A stretch of 64,000 nucleotides of DNA from Pseudomonas guariconensis (GCF_015680235.1 NZ_JADLJL010000009.1:1-64000); one strand, 5' to 3'. Positions 1-11,120 are shown, counted from the first letter of the stretch. A program made the numbers and translations. The notes: generated by a model not told the origin, from the letters alone.

Positions 1-9
1 CCCCCTGTG

Positions 10-26
10 CCCCCCCCCCCCCCCCC
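10..26. repeat. Homopolymeric C tract
   Basis: Seventeen consecutive C residues stand at the very edge of the window, preceded by CCCCCTGTG. No gene is visible in bases 1-77. Such a run could be a genuine slippage-prone tract or a sequencing or assembly artefact at a contig end. Confidence 0.8.
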
Positions 27-77
27 ACAACACACCGTTCCCGGGGGGCGTGGCCCCGCGAAAGGGCTGCATACCCA

Positions 78-716
78 TCAATGGTAGCCACGCTCCAGCT
101 CGTCCAGCTGATGGTCAAAGCTGCGCAGGCGCGCCGACCAGGTGTACACCAGCACTTCCAAGTCGCGGTTGAGCACGGCCGTGTTGCCCCCCTCGCGCCC
201 TTGCGAGTCACACAAGTCCAGCTGATAACGCTCGCGGGCCATGGCCGTGGCCACGCTGGAGAGGTCACGGGCGTTGGCCAGCCAGCGGTGCTGGTGGTCG
301 TGGACTTCCCGGTCCAGCTCCCGGCATTGGCGCTTGAGCGCATCCAGGCTTTGCTCCAGCGGCGTGCCCTTGAGCTCGCCCATGACCTCCTCGAAGGTCC
401 GCCCGGAATGCCAGTAGCTGCCCCAGAAATAGCGATCGAACACGGTTTCGACCCGCCGCAGGGCGACCTTGGTGTTCCAGATAGTCAACAGCGTATGCCC
501 CTGGCTCACCTCGCGCTTGTTCAAGCGCAACTGTTGCCAGGCGATCCAGGCCAGCACGCAAAGCACCGCTGCCGCCGTGACCGCGGCAGCGGCATACATG
601 AACTGTAGCGCGTGGCCCATGGAGTGGACATGGCGAATACCGTAGAAGTAACCGGCCGTCAGGATGCCCAGGATCGTCACGGAGCACCAGAAACCTGATG
701 CGTAGGGATCTTTCAT
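78..716 (-). CDS. Conserved hypothetical two-helix membrane protein
   Basis: The protein has 212 residues and no family that I recognise. Two hydrophobic segments (about residues 9-27 and 37-60) give an N-terminal membrane hairpin. About 150 mostly helical, charged residues follow and probably lie in the cytoplasm. The start at 716 (MKDPYAS) is preferred over an in-frame start at 764 because the extra 16 residues look non-coding and a purine-rich GGGGATAG lies just upstream of 716. It is followed by the DUF2789 gene in the same direction, 70 bp upstream. No function is proposed. Confidence 0.7.
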   Translation of the reverse strand: MKDPYASGFWCSVTILGILTAGYFYGIRHVHSMGHALQFMYAAAAVTAAAVLCVLAWIAWQQLRLNKREVSQGHTLLTIWNTKVALRRVETVFDRYFWGSYWHSGRTFEEVMGELKGTPLEQSLDALKRQCRELDREVHDHQHRWLANARDLSSVATAMARERYQLDLCDSQGREGGNTAVLNRDLEVLVYTWSARLRSFDHQLDELERGYH

Positions 717-786
717 CACGCTATCCCCTGTTGTTTTACCTGAGCATAGCAACGGCCCTCTCACCCATCAGGTGCCACTCGGCGTT

Positions 787-1029
787 TTATTTCCTGGGTC
801 GGCGCAAGGCCTCGTTGAGTTGATCGAACGGCACCGCCCAATCGGCGTCGTCTATCACGCTCTCTTTGAGAAAGGCCCGCTGGGCCTCGGTCCAGAACGG
901 CGCATCCACCAGCTTGATCTCGTTCTTGAGCGGTGAATGGGTGGTGATGAACTTGTCGATGCTCTCGGCATCGTCCGCCAGCCCCAGTTGCTTGAACAGT
1001 TCGGCGAACGGATGGATCGGTGCTTCCAT
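787..1029 (-). CDS. DUF2789 family small protein
   Basis: This is an 80-residue soluble protein beginning MEAPIHPFAELFKQLGL, typical in length and sequence of the DUF2789 family of gammaproteobacteria. The ATG at 1029 has a strong GGAGGA site a few bases upstream; the longer frame to 1116 is therefore unlikely. The family has no assigned function. The gene lies between the two-helix membrane protein gene and a YbaK-like deacylase gene, all on the minus strand and possibly cotranscribed. Confidence 0.85.
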   Translation of the reverse strand: MEAPIHPFAELFKQLGLADDAESIDKFITTHSPLKNEIKLVDAPFWTEAQRAFLKESVIDDADWAVPFDQLNEALRRPRK

Positions 1030-1090
1030 GATTCCTCCTGCGGCCGGGCGGGTCGTCCACGACGCCAGCCCGGCAATGGGTTGAGGGACA

Positions 1091-1549
1091 TCAGCACAGT
1101 TCGCGCACTTCGGCATGCGGAACCAGCTTCAGGTACTGTTCCATGCTCATGTGGATCAAGTGATCGTGGTCACCCGCCTCCAGGTAGACATCGCCCTGGC
1201 GGGTAAGGCTCGGGTCGAGCAGCATTTTTATGTCATAGGCATCGCCAAGCGCTGGCACGGCGCCACGCTCGCAGTCGCCGAACAGGGTCGGCAGGCCGCT
1301 TTCGCGGGTCAGTTGCCAGGCGCCGGACATGCGGATCTTGCTCATGTCCAGATGCCGGTTGGCCGGTAGCACGGCCATGATGTAGTTGCCATGGCGGTCG
1401 TCGAGCATCACCGACTTGGCGACCCGCTCTGCGGGAACGCCGGCCGTGCGTGCCGACTCCAGGCTCGTGGCCGAGTGAGGATGGGGAATGATGTCGTAAT
1501 CGCAGTTGGCCTTGTCCAGGCGCTGCTGCAGGGTCTTGGCCATACGCAT
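1091..1549 (-). CDS. YbaK/ProX-type aminoacyl-tRNA deacylase
   Basis: The 152-residue protein consists of one YbaK/EbsC/ProRS-editing domain. Members of this fold hydrolyse mischarged aminoacyl-tRNA (for example Cys-tRNAPro) in the cytoplasm. The family's conserved lysine appears as K45 in ERVAKSVML, followed by the expected pattern ...NYIMAVLPANRHLD... The start is fixed by GGAGG six bases before ATG 1549. The exact tRNA substrate cannot be read from sequence; ProX-like or YbaK-like specificity are both possible. Confidence 0.8.
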   Translation of the reverse strand: MRMAKTLQQRLDKANCDYDIIPHPHSATSLESARTAGVPAERVAKSVMLDDRHGNYIMAVLPANRHLDMSKIRMSGAWQLTRESGLPTLFGDCERGAVPALGDAYDIKMLLDPSLTRQGDVYLEAGDHDHLIHMSMEQYLKLVPHAEVRELC

Positions 1550-1644
1550 GATGCACCTCCGGTTTACCCCCATCTGCAAGTTTAGGCCGTGGTCCGGCAG
1601 GCACGACTAAACTTCGGTAACAGGTCCGGACAAGGTGACGACAG

Positions 1645-2991
1645 GTGATCGCTCGCTGCTGGCGCTGGCTGCTGCTCGTGCTGTTGCTCGGCATCGTCCC
1701 GGGCGGCCAGGCGGTGCCCGGCGCCAGCGTCTGGGTGCTGAGCGTGGACGACGCCATCGGCCCGGCCAGTGCCGATTACCTGGTGCGCGGCCTGGAGCAG
1801 GCCCAGGAGCAAGGTGCGCAGCTGGTGGTGATCCGCCTGGACACGCCCGGCGGGCTGGACACCGCCATGCGCCAGATCATCAAGGCCATTCTCGCCAGCC
1901 CCGTGCCGGTGGCCAGCTTCGTCGCCCCCGGCGGCGCCCGCGCAGCCAGCGCCGGGACGTACATCCTGTACGCCAGCCACGTAGCGGCCATGGCCCCGGG
2001 CACCAACCTGGGCGCAGCCACGCCGGTGCAGGTAGGCGCGCCGTCGCCTGGCAAACCGGCGCCCGACGAGTCCCGTGAGGACGATGCCCTGGCCCGCAAG
2101 CAGGTCAACGACGCCGCGGCCTATATCCGCGGCCTGGCTCAACTGCGCGGGCGCAATGCCGACTGGGCGGAACAGGCGGTGCGCGAGGCGGTGAGCCTGT
2201 CGGCCAGCGAGGCGCTGCGCATCAAGGTCATCGACCAGGTGGCCCGCGACCTGCCCGAGCTGCTCGCACAACTGGACGGCAGGACCCTGGTCGCCGCCGA
2301 CCAGCCCCGCCAGTTGCACACCGCAGGCGCGGCCATCGTCGAACACCTGCCCGACTGGCGCACTCGCCTGCTGGCGGTGATCACCAACCCGAGCGTGGCG
2401 CTGATCCTGATCATGATCGGCATCTACGGCCTGCTGTTCGAATTCATCAACCCAGGCTCCGGTGTCGGCGGCGTGGTAGGTGGGATCTGCCTGCTGCTGG
2501 CCTTGTACGCCCTGCAATTGTTGCCGGTGAGCTACGCCGGGGTGGCATTGGTGCTGCTCGGCGTGGCGTTCATGGTCGCCGAGGCGTTTTTGCCCAGCTT
2601 CGGCGTGGTCGGCTTCGGCGGCGTGGTCGCCTTCGTGGTGGGCGCGGTGATCCTGATCGACACCGACGCCCCTGGCTTCGGCATCCCGCTGGCGTTGATC
2701 GTCGCCCTGGCGGCGGTCTCGGCCCTGCTGCTCGGCGGTGTGCTGGGCATGGCCATCAAGGCACGGCAACGCGCCCTGGTCAGCGGCGATGCCGGCCTGG
2801 TCGGTAGCCTGGTCACGGTGACCCAGGTGATGGCGGACAACCCGTTCTGCGGCTCGGTGCAGGCCCAGGGCGAACAATGGCAAGCCCGGTGCGCGACCCC
2901 GTTGCAAGCTGGGCAACACGTGCGCGTGACAGCCCGCCGGGGCGTGATGCTGGAGGTCAGCGCCACCGCGCCCAGCGCGCAAGGAGAGTGA
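1645..2991 (+). CDS. NfeD family membrane serine protease
   Basis: The 448-residue protein has a signal peptide (about 1-23), a ClpP-like serine protease domain (about 26-215), a block of four or five membrane helices (about 245-370) and a C-terminal NfeD OB-fold (about 385-440). By analogy with the archaeal PH1510 protease, S102 (in AASAGTY) and K152 (in [12 protein letters not shown]) are the catalytic dyad. The start codon is GTG. The stop is two bases from the ATG of a stomatin-like gene; NfeD and stomatin are known partners, the protease cleaving the stomatin C-terminus. Its probable job is membrane protein or membrane microdomain quality control. Confidence 0.88.
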   Translation: MIARCWRWLLLVLLLGIVPGGQAVPGASVWVLSVDDAIGPASADYLVRGLEQAQEQGAQLVVIRLDTPGGLDTAMRQIIKAILASPVPVASFVAPGGARAASAGTYILYASHVAAMAPGTNLGAATPVQVGAPSPGKPAPDESREDDALARKQVNDAAAYIRGLAQLRGRNADWAEQAVREAVSLSASEALRIKVIDQVARDLPELLAQLDGRTLVAADQPRQLHTAGAAIVEHLPDWRTRLLAVITNPSVALILIMIGIYGLLFEFINPGSGVGGVVGGICLLLALYALQLLPVSYAGVALVLLGVAFMVAEAFLPSFGVVGFGGVVAFVVGAVILIDTDAPGFGIPLALIVALAAVSALLLGGVLGMAIKARQRALVSGDAGLVGSLVTVTQVMADNPFCGSVQAQGEQWQARCATPLQAGQHVRVTARRGVMLEVSATAPSAQGE

Positions 2992-2993
2992 CG

Positions 2994-3746
2994 ATGTTCG
3001 TTCAATTCGGTTTCGGTGCGGTACTAGCGGTCCTGGGCCTGCTGTTGCTGTCGGCCCTGCGCATCCTGCGCGAGTACGAGCGAGGCGTAGTGTTCCAGCT
3101 GGGGCGCTTCTGGCAGGTCAAGGGGCCTGGCCTGATCCTGCTGATCCCGGGTATCCAGCAGATGGTGCGGGTCGACCTGCGTACGGTGGTGCTCGACGTG
3201 CCGACCCAGGACGTGATCACCCGCGACAACGTCTCGGTCAAGGTCAATGCCGTGGTGTATTTCCGTGTGCTCGACCCACAGAAGGCAATCATCCAGGTGG
3301 AGGATTTCTTCAGCGCCACCAGCCAGCTGGCCCAGACCACCCTGCGTGCGGTACTGGGCAAGCATGAGCTCGACGAGTTGTTGGCCGAGCGCGAGCAACT
3401 GAACTCAGACATCCGCCAGGTGCTGGACGCCCAGACCGACGCCTGGGGCATCAAGGTGGCCAATGTCGAGATCAAGCACGTCGACCTCAACGAGTCGATG
3501 GTGCGCGCCATCGCCCGCCAGGCTGAAGCCGAACGCGAGCGACGGGCCAAGGTGATCCACGCCGAAGGGGAATTGCAGGCCTCGGAGAAATTGATGCAGG
3601 CCGCGCAGATGCTCGGCAAGGAACCTGGGGCGATGCAGCTGCGCTACATGCAAACCCTGGGAACGATTGCCGGAGACAAGAGCTCGACCATCGTCTTTCC
3701 GCTGCCGGTGGACCTGCTCAAGGGGTTGGTCGACAAACAGCCGTGA
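2994..3746 (+). CDS. Stomatin/SPFH family membrane protein (slipin)
   Basis: The 250-residue protein has one N-terminal membrane segment (about 3-22), an SPFH/Band-7 domain (about 25-185) and a helical, charged C-terminal part ([20 protein letters not shown]) ending with a hydrophobic, proline-containing segment. The ATG at 2994 has GGAGAG just upstream and sits two bases after the NfeD stop, so the longer frame back to 2877 is rejected. The pair forms the conserved NfeD-slipin operon. It is expected to form oligomeric scaffolds in the inner membrane. A REP lies immediately downstream (3757-3788). Confidence 0.9.
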   Translation: MFVQFGFGAVLAVLGLLLLSALRILREYERGVVFQLGRFWQVKGPGLILLIPGIQQMVRVDLRTVVLDVPTQDVITRDNVSVKVNAVVYFRVLDPQKAIIQVEDFFSATSQLAQTTLRAVLGKHELDELLAEREQLNSDIRQVLDAQTDAWGIKVANVEIKHVDLNESMVRAIARQAEAERERRAKVIHAEGELQASEKLMQAAQMLGKEPGAMQLRYMQTLGTIAGDKSSTIVFPLPVDLLKGLVDKQP

Positions 3747-3756
3747 CATCGGGCCC

Positions 3757-3788
3757 GGCCCAATCGCGGGACAAGCCCGCTCCCACAG
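3757..3788. repeat. REP element
   Basis: A P. putida-type REP reading GGCCCAATCGCGGGACAAG then CCCGCTCCCACAG follows the stomatin stop at once. CGCGGG and CCCGCT form the imperfect palindrome. A shortened copy of the second repeat described elsewhere follows at 3810-3843. Confidence 0.85.
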
Positions 3789-3809
3789 AGAGACCAGCGC
3801 TAGCCACCT

Positions 3810-3843
3810 GTTCTTTGGGCGACAGCCCAGCGGGTGATCTCCT
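3810..3843 (+). repeat. Shortened copy of the REP-associated two-hairpin repeat
   Basis: The stretch GTTCTTTGGGCGACAGCCC followed by AGCGGGTGATCTCCT matches the start and end of longer copies at 33727-33770 and 33960-34010, with the middle (second hairpin) mostly deleted. It lies between a REP and the 3' end of the convergent LysE gene. Confidence 0.6.
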
Positions 3844-3855
3844 AAGCAAGGCCGG

Positions 3856-4488
3856 TCAGACCGGTGCGCGACGCAAGGTGGCCAGGAAGGTCGCTGCACC
3901 GATGAACAGCCCGGCGAAGGTGCGGTTCAAGCGCTTCTGCTGCTTGGGCGTGCGCAGCAGCCGCAGCACGCGTGCGGCCAGCCCCGTATAGCCTGCCATC
4001 ACCAGCATGTCGACGGTGATCATGGTCGCGGTGATGGCCAGGTACTGTGGCAGCAGCGGCTCATGGGGGTTGATGAACTGCGGCAGCACGGCCAGCATGA
4101 ACACCAGGGCCTTGGGGTTGCTGACGTTGACCAGGAAACCTCGGAACACCAGGCTCAATGGCTTGCCGATCGGCCGCACGGCGGACGAATCGCTCATGTC
4201 CATGGGCAAGGCACGCCATTGCTTGTAGGCCAGGTACACCAGGTAGCCGACGCCGAACCATTTGATGAGCTGGAAGGCAGTCGCCGACGCCGCGAGGATG
4301 GCACCCACACCGGCGGCGATGACGGCGATCTGCACGATCAGGCCCAGTTGCAGGCCCAGGGCGTTCCAGTATCCACGCCAAAAGCCGTACTGCAGCCCGC
4401 TGGACATCGAGGCAATGGCCCCGGCACCCGGCGACAGGCTGATCACCCAGCATGCGGCAAAAAAGGCCAACCAGGTTTCCATCGACAT
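3856..4488 (-). CDS. LysE/RhtB family amino acid exporter
   Basis: The 210-residue integral membrane protein has about six hydrophobic segments and the family's N-terminal signature SLSPGAGAIASMSSGLQYG. LysE/RhtB proteins export amino acids or related metabolites across the inner membrane. The ATG at 4488 has GAGG six bases upstream; M3 is a less well-spaced alternative. The gene is convergent with the stomatin gene and stands alone. The substrate cannot be assigned from sequence. Confidence 0.88.
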   Translation of the reverse strand: MSMETWLAFFAACWVISLSPGAGAIASMSSGLQYGFWRGYWNALGLQLGLIVQIAVIAAGVGAILAASATAFQLIKWFGVGYLVYLAYKQWRALPMDMSDSSAVRPIGKPLSLVFRGFLVNVSNPKALVFMLAVLPQFINPHEPLLPQYLAITATMITVDMLVMAGYTGLAARVLRLLRTPKQQKRLNRTFAGLFIGAATFLATLRRAPV

Positions 4489-4578
4489 CGCACACCTCGC
4501 TCGAACAAATGTTGCAAAACGTTAAGCTAAGGTTTTGGCGAAAAAATGACCAGAAGAATTTATAGCGTCGATGCAGAT

Positions 4579-4673
4579 TGGGGGCGCTGCGAGCCCTTTT
4601 CCCGGGCACAAGGCCGCTTCTGTAGGCGCGGCCTTGTGCCGCGAGAGGGCTGCAAAGCAGCCCCAACACGTGA
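4579..4673. repeat. Paired inverted REP elements
   Basis: Two copies of the REP subtype built on GGCACAAGGCCGC / GCGGCCTTGTGCCGCG face each other, and the run AGGGCTGCAAAGCAGCCCC closes the block. The pair can fold into a long stem and lies between the lysE promoter region and the 3' end of the mscS gene. No gene is present. Confidence 0.8.
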
Positions 4674-4702
4674 GCGCACCGCCGATACCAACAGGTAGCG
4701 CC

Positions 4703-5289
4703 TCAGTCGGCTCCCGTGGACTCCGGCTTGACGACGACCGGCACCTCGGTCCCACGCCAGCGGCGCACGGCCTTCTGGAAGAACTGGCTGTTCGGCACCT
4801 GCACCAGCGCCCCGCCCGCCTCGGGCGTTTCCATCAACGTGGTGTACAACAGGTTGATGGCGATCACCCGGCCCTTGACCCCGGGCTTGTCCAGGGTGTC
4901 GACCAGTTCCACCACATCGCCGATACGAAACGGGCCAACCGTGAAGATCAGCACCGCGCAGAGCAGGTTGGACAACACGCTCCAGATAGCGAAGAACGCC
5001 ACCGCCGCCACGGCCACGAAGCCCGACAGCGCCGTCCACAGTACCGTTGCCGAAACGCCTAGGCGCTCCAGCACGAACAACAGCGCACTGCCCATGATCA
5101 GCCAGCGCAGGCCACCACGCACCGGCACCAGCAGTTCCGGCGGCAGCGGGTAGCGCTCGCCCAGGCTCTTCAGGCCCCGGGCGACCACCCGCTGCAGGAT
5201 GAACGCGGCGATCAGGATCAGCAGGATCTGCAACCCCAGCCAGAACGCATCCATCCATTGCCCCGGCAGCAGCGAACGCAGTTCCTCCA

Positions 5290-5290
<1 letters not shown>
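4703..5290 (-). CDS. Small MscS family mechanosensitive channel
   Basis: The 195-residue protein has three membrane segments (about 15-35, 60-80, 85-115) followed by an MscS beta-domain containing PFRIGDVVEL. It is shorter than E. coli MscS (286) because the cytoplasmic alpha-beta vestibule is reduced. Such channels gate in response to membrane tension and release solutes on hypo-osmotic shock. The start ATG shares one base with the stop of the upstream ABC-F gene (TGATG), so the two are translationally coupled. Confidence 0.85.
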
Positions 5291-7200
<1,910 letters not shown>

Positions 7201-7269
7201 GATGGTCGCGGAGTCTATCAGCTTCCCACTGGAGCACACAGGCCACCTTGACCACTGGCGAGCCCGAAC

Positions 7270-7752
7270 ATGCACAACGATTTGTGGAACCACGCTCTGG
7301 CCCTGTACGCCCGGCCAGGAGTTGAAAGCGCCTGCCTGACCTTGCAGGCACTGGGCGCTGATGTCTGCCTGCTGCTGTGCGGCACCTGGCTGCGAGCGCG
7401 CGGTGTGGCACCTGAGGCCGAGCGGGTGCGGGCATTGCAGAACCTTGCCGCGCCCTGGCAACGACAGGTCGTGGCGCCATTACGCGAGCTACGCCAACAG
7501 TGGCGTGCCGGCGCGCAGGACGACCCACAGTTGGCAATGCTGCGTGAACAGGTAAAAGGGCTGGAACTGGAAGCCGAGCGCACCTTGCTGGCACGCCTGG
7601 AGCAGCGGGCACAGGCGTGGCCCACGACGCAGGGCCACCCTGTAGAAGACTGGTTGCCCTGGCTCGCGCCGGAGCAAGCCCGCGACCACGACGCGCTGCA
7701 TCAGCTGCGCGTCATGGCCGAAGGGCGTCAGGACGCCGACGAAGGCGACTGA
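7270..7752 (+). CDS. TIGR02444 family conserved protein
   Basis: The 160-residue soluble protein begins MHNDLWNHALALYARPGVE, the typical opening of the TIGR02444 family of Pseudomonas and relatives. It is largely helical with no visible catalytic motif. It is divergent from the ABC-F gene, and its 3' end overlaps the 3' end of convergent algP by about 25 bp. No function is known for the family. Confidence 0.85.
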   Translation: MHNDLWNHALALYARPGVESACLTLQALGADVCLLLCGTWLRARGVAPEAERVRALQNLAAPWQRQVVAPLRELRQQWRAGAQDDPQLAMLREQVKGLELEAERTLLARLEQRAQAWPTTQGHPVEDWLPWLAPEQARDHDALHQLRVMAEGRQDADEGD

Positions 7753-8828
7753 ACCGGGCTGCTGGCCGGTGCTGGCGAAGCGGCGGCCGGCGCTGCCGAG
7801 TTGGTCGCAGGCGCTGGGCTGCTGGCCGCCGGTACGGCTGGCTTGGCTTCGGCGGGCTTGCTGGCGGCCGGCTTGGCTGCAGCTGGCTTGGCCGGGGCTT
7901 TTGCCGCAGCGGGTTTGGCTGCTGGCTTGCTCGCAGTGGCCTTGGCGGCAGCAGGTTTGGCAGCCGGCTTGGCTGCGACCTTCTTGGCCGCGGTCGGTTT
8001 GGCGGCAGGCTTGGCAGCAGCAGCCTTGGTGGCGGCCGATTTGGCTGCAGGCTTCGCGGCGGCGGCCTTGGCGGCAGCTGGCTTGGCGGCCGTGGCTTTG
8101 GCAGCAGGTTTGGCAGCGGCAGCTTTAGCCGCAACTGGCTTGGCAGCAGCGGTACGCGCGGCAGGCTTGGCGGCAGCGGCCTTCGCAGCAGCAGGTTTGG
8201 CTGCAGGCTTCGCGGCGGCGCGGGTAGCCGGCTTGGCGGTAGCGGCTTTGGCGGCGGCCGGTTTTGCAGCAGGCTTGGCAGCGGCAGCGCGAGCGGTAGC
8301 CGGTTTAGCGGAAGCCTTGGCTGGGGCCTTGGCTGCAGCCGCTTTGGCGGCCGGCTTGGCCGCGGCTTTCACCGGAGTCTTGGCTGCAGGTTTGGCGACC
8401 ACCCGGGCCGGGGCCTTGGCCGCGGCAGCACGTTGGTCAAGCGCCTTGCCGGCGGCTTCGCGTACTTTGCCGACACCCTGCGCCAGCTTCAGGCTTTCCT
8501 GGGCATCACGCTTGAGCTGTTGAATATAAGTGCGAGTTTGTGCCTGACGCTCTTTGAGCGAATCGAGCAACGCTTCAAGTTCGCCGGCTGCTTTCTGGGC
8601 CTTGCCCTGGGCCTTGGCTTTGCCGGCCTTGGCAGCGTCCTGCAACTTCAGGCGCGCATTGTGGAGTTTCTCCTGCGCCTTGCCACGTTGCTTTTCCAAC
8701 TTGGCCAGCAGTTTCTCGGCGTCAGCCAGCGCTTGCGAGCAGGCATCTTCCAAATGTTCGAGCAGGCTGCCCGAAAGTTGTTGGAGCAGGTGCAACGGCG
8801 TACTGACTGGCTTCTTCTTGGCCGACAT
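7728..8828 (-). CDS. algP: AlgP, histone H1-like Ala/Lys/Pro-repeat protein
   Basis: The 366-residue protein has an N-terminal helical domain (about 1-110) and a long low-complexity tail (about 115-340) of KPAA/AKAAA units, resembling the tail of eukaryotic histone H1. In P. aeruginosa AlgP (AlgR3) is linked to alginate gene control and probably binds DNA through this tail. The last ~25 residues become Ser/Pro/Ala-rich. The neighbourhood (algQ, dsbB, hem genes, algR) is the classical alg regulatory locus. The repeat tract is prone to unit gain and loss, so its length should vary between strains and assemblies. Confidence 0.92.
   Translation of the reverse strand: MSAKKKPVSTPLHLLQQLSGSLLEHLEDACSQALADAEKLLAKLEKQRGKAQEKLHNARLKLQDAAKAGKAKAQGKAQKAAGELEALLDSLKERQAQTRTYIQQLKRDAQESLKLAQGVGKVREAAGKALDQRAAAAKAPARVVAKPAAKTPVKAAAKPAAKAAAAKAPAKASAKPATARAAAAKPAAKPAAAKAATAKPATRAAAKPAAKPAAAKAAAAKPAARTAAAKPVAAKAAAAKPAAKATAAKPAAAKAAAAKPAAKSAATKAAAAKPAAKPTAAKKVAAKPAAKPAAAKATASKPAAKPAAAKAPAKPAAAKPAASKPAEAKPAVPAASSPAPATNSAAPAAASPAPASSPVQSPSSAS
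7760..8420 (-). repeat. Coding tandem repeat of algP (KPAA-type units)
   Basis: About 660 bases of imperfect 9- to 12-base units encode Lys-Pro-Ala-Ala and Ala-Lys-Ala-Ala blocks. Units differ at synonymous positions, so the array is old rather than recently amplified. The complementary strand also stays open (7617-8846) only because of this base composition. Confidence 0.85.
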
Positions 8829-9052
8829 GGCTTACCTCCTGGCTGACGAGAGTGCGGCTCATACTATGCTTCTGCTGCTTACGCCGCTAGGGCATGTTGA
8901 CAGTAATATTGATGCCGCGTTGCATGCCTGGGCTAAGTTGTTATCTTGCAGCTCGGTGCAAGTGTAGTTGGTCAATAAAGTGTTGCTGATATTTACATCT
9001 CTTTTGGCAACAAGGCTGGCATACTTTTCCTTCCTCCCAGCCGGAGTTGAAC

Positions 9053-9715
9053 GTGCCTCGTTATCTTGTTCTGTGCCTGTGCCTGGCGGCACCTTTTGCC
9101 CTGGCCAATCCTGATACCCCTGCCAATGACCATGATCTGGCCTACAGCCTGGGCGCGAGCCTCGGTGAACGGTTGCGCGCCGAAGTCCCTGGCCTGCAGC
9201 TCGATGCGCTGGTCGAAGGGTTGCGCCAGGCCTATCAAGGCCAGCCATTGAAACTGGAAAAGCCGCGCATGCAGGCCATCCTCCAGCAACACGAAGAGCA
9301 GGCCAACACAGCGGCAGCGCAGGCGGAGGTCGAGCGGCTAGAGGCGGCCGAGAAACGCTTCATGGCCAGCGAGAGGGCCCGCGCCGGCGTGCATGAGCTG
9401 GCCGGGGGCATCCTCTATACCGAACTGGCGCGTGGCAATGGCAACACCCCCAGGGCCGGGGGCAAGGTGCAGGTACGCTACGTAGGGAAACTGCCGGATG
9501 GCTCGGTATTCGACCAGAACCTGCAACCGCAGTGGTTCAGCCTGGATTCGGTGATCGCGGGGTGGCAAGCAGCCTTGCCGCACATGAAAGCAGGGGCGAA
9601 ATGGCGCCTGGTGATCCCATCGGCGCAGGCCTATGGCGCCGAAGGCGCGGGCGACCTGATCGCGCCCTACACGCCCCTGGTATTCGAGATCGAATTGCTG
9701 GCGGTCGCCGACTGA
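9053..9715 (+). CDS. FKBP-type peptidyl-prolyl cis-trans isomerase, exported
   Basis: The protein has about 220 residues, a signal peptide (about 1-18, ending FALAN), an FKBP N-terminal dimerisation domain (about 25-110) and an FKBP catalytic domain (about 118-218) containing VQVRYVGKLPDGSVFDQN and GAEGAGDLIAPYTPLVFEIEL. It resembles periplasmic FkpA/Mip-like foldases. The start is taken as GTG 9053, six bases after GGAG at 9043-9046; TTG 9047 would sit on the ribosome-binding site. It is divergent from algP and convergent with algQ. Confidence 0.88.
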   Translation: MPRYLVLCLCLAAPFALANPDTPANDHDLAYSLGASLGERLRAEVPGLQLDALVEGLRQAYQGQPLKLEKPRMQAILQQHEEQANTAAAQAEVERLEAAEKRFMASERARAGVHELAGGILYTELARGNGNTPRAGGKVQVRYVGKLPDGSVFDQNLQPQWFSLDSVIAGWQAALPHMKAGAKWRLVIPSAQAYGAEGAGDLIAPYTPLVFEIELLAVAD

Positions 9716-9724
9716 CGCAGGCCG

Positions 9725-10195
9725 TCAGGCCTGCACCGCGCCCTCTTCCTTGTGCGCGTTGTGCAACACTTCGATCAGGCAGTCTTCCAATTCGAAACGC
9801 TCATGCAGCAAGCTGCCGAGCTTGCCCAGTTTTTCGGCGAAGCGCTCGGTGTCCTTGCACTCCCCCTTTTCGCAGTGGTCGTTGAAGGCCAGGGCGATCT
9901 GGGTGATGTCGTTGATTCGCGGGTTGATCTCTTCCGCCAGTTTCAGGGCCTTGTCGTCACCGAACGCCTTGGCTTCCGTGACCAGTTGTTCGCTGACTTC
10001 GAAATGCCAGGCCGACACGTAGTCGACCAGCACCGCACAGAAGTCGCGGTTCTTGTCCTTGTCGGCGAAGGCTGGCTTGGCATCGCGCAAGGTGCGGAAA
10101 GCCTGGACCAGCTCCTCCCGTTCCTTGAGCCAACGATCGATCAGCTTGTGAACCCCACCCCAGCGTTCCTGAGCGTTCTGACAACTATCGAGCAT
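9725..10195 (-). CDS. algQ: AlgQ/Rsd, anti-sigma70 regulator
   Basis: The 156-residue helical protein matches the Rsd/AlgQ family over its full length, starting MLDSCQNAQERWGGVHKLIDRWL. Rsd proteins bind region 4 of sigma70 and favour use of alternative sigma factors in stationary phase; in P. aeruginosa AlgQ affects alginate and siderophore genes. The start at 10195 is the family start, and the in-frame extension to 10246 is rejected. It lies next to dsbB on the same strand with a gap of about 230 bp that should carry its own promoter. Confidence 0.93.
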   Translation of the reverse strand: MLDSCQNAQERWGGVHKLIDRWLKEREELVQAFRTLRDAKPAFADKDKNRDFCAVLVDYVSAWHFEVSEQLVTEAKAFGDDKALKLAEEINPRINDITQIALAFNDHCEKGECKDTERFAEKLGKLGSLLHERFELEDCLIEVLHNAHKEEGAVQA

Positions 10196-10426
10196 GGCTA
10201 TCTCATCCCTTCTGGGTTGATGCCGCTGCACCTCGCGCATAAACACCGCAGCACAAAGGTGACATCAGCAGGACGGCATCGAGCAGTTGTGTTTTCGGTA
10301 TGCGTGCTGGGAGATTATTCCCGCGCGTGCTGGCCTTCAAGGTACGCAGCGGACAAAGTTCATACAAGCGTTTAATCCCCTTCGAAGGCACCGCTGGTCG
10401 AACAATCCCGCCGCGCTTGCCCTGGG

Positions 10427-10933
10427 TCAACCTTTGCCGAGCACGTGCAACCGATACGCTACCAGCCACCCCAGGGGCAGCGCCGATAACAGCAGGAAAG
10501 CCAGCAGGCTCCATTCGGGCAGGGTCAGGTCGATGAAGCTCCAGGTCAGCGACGTGCAGTCCGGGCCGCCGAACACAAGCTGCCTGAAAGCCTCACGCCA
10601 GGACTGCTCCAACACCCGTCCAAACGGCATCTGGCAGGTCTCGACCACCACCCCCGCCCCCTGCAACCAGACATGCCGCGCCGCCAGCAGCGCGCCACCC
10701 AGCGAACTGGCCAATGCCAGCCCGGCATAGTTGCGCCTGCCACGCAGCTGAGGCCTGTGGATGATGGCGCACAGGCATACCAACGAATACACCCCCAACA
10801 ACAGTCGCTGGCTGAAACACAGCGGACATGGCATCAAGTTCAACACATGCTCGAGATGGAAAGAGGCGATCAGGACCGCCATCGAGGCGAGCCAGCCTGG
10901 TAGGAAGAAAATGCGCAAACGGGCCGGCAGCAT
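10427..10933 (-). CDS. dsbB: Disulfide bond formation protein DsbB
   Basis: The 168-residue inner-membrane protein has four hydrophobic segments. The two redox pairs are visible: C36-x-x-C39 in MPCPLC near the end of the first helix, and C100 and C126 in the second periplasmic loop. DsbB reoxidises periplasmic DsbA and passes electrons to ubiquinone. Its length and the location next to algQ match the DsbB (DsbH-like) of other pseudomonads. The 222 bp upstream hold no gene. Confidence 0.9.
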   Translation of the reverse strand: MLPARLRIFFLPGWLASMAVLIASFHLEHVLNLMPCPLCFSQRLLLGVYSLVCLCAIIHRPQLRGRRNYAGLALASSLGGALLAARHVWLQGAGVVVETCQMPFGRVLEQSWREAFRQLVFGGPDCTSLTWSFIDLTLPEWSLLAFLLLSALPLGWLVAYRLHVLGKG

Positions 10934-11120
10934 GGGCGAAGAAAGTCCCGGGTTGGATGAAGTACCCCGGAACGGTAGAGGAAAGACACGCTTTGTTTCA
11001 AGGCACTACTGGGGAGACAAGTCCCTGATTGGAAAAGGAAAGTATTCAATTTTCCGTAGGAAGTTTCTGAAGCAGGTTGTCGCAAACCCTGTCACTGGTA
11101 CCGGAGAAGTTACTGGCATA

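Noticed and set aside
1582..2982. 466-codon open frame antisense to the NfeD gene
   Set aside because: Composition is His/Gln/Ala-rich as expected from the complement of a GC-rich gene; the plus-strand gene has clear family motifs.
7617..8846. 409-codon Gly/Ser/Arg-rich frame antisense to algP
   Set aside because: It mirrors the algP repeats; openness follows from base composition, and it overlaps the TIGR02444 gene.
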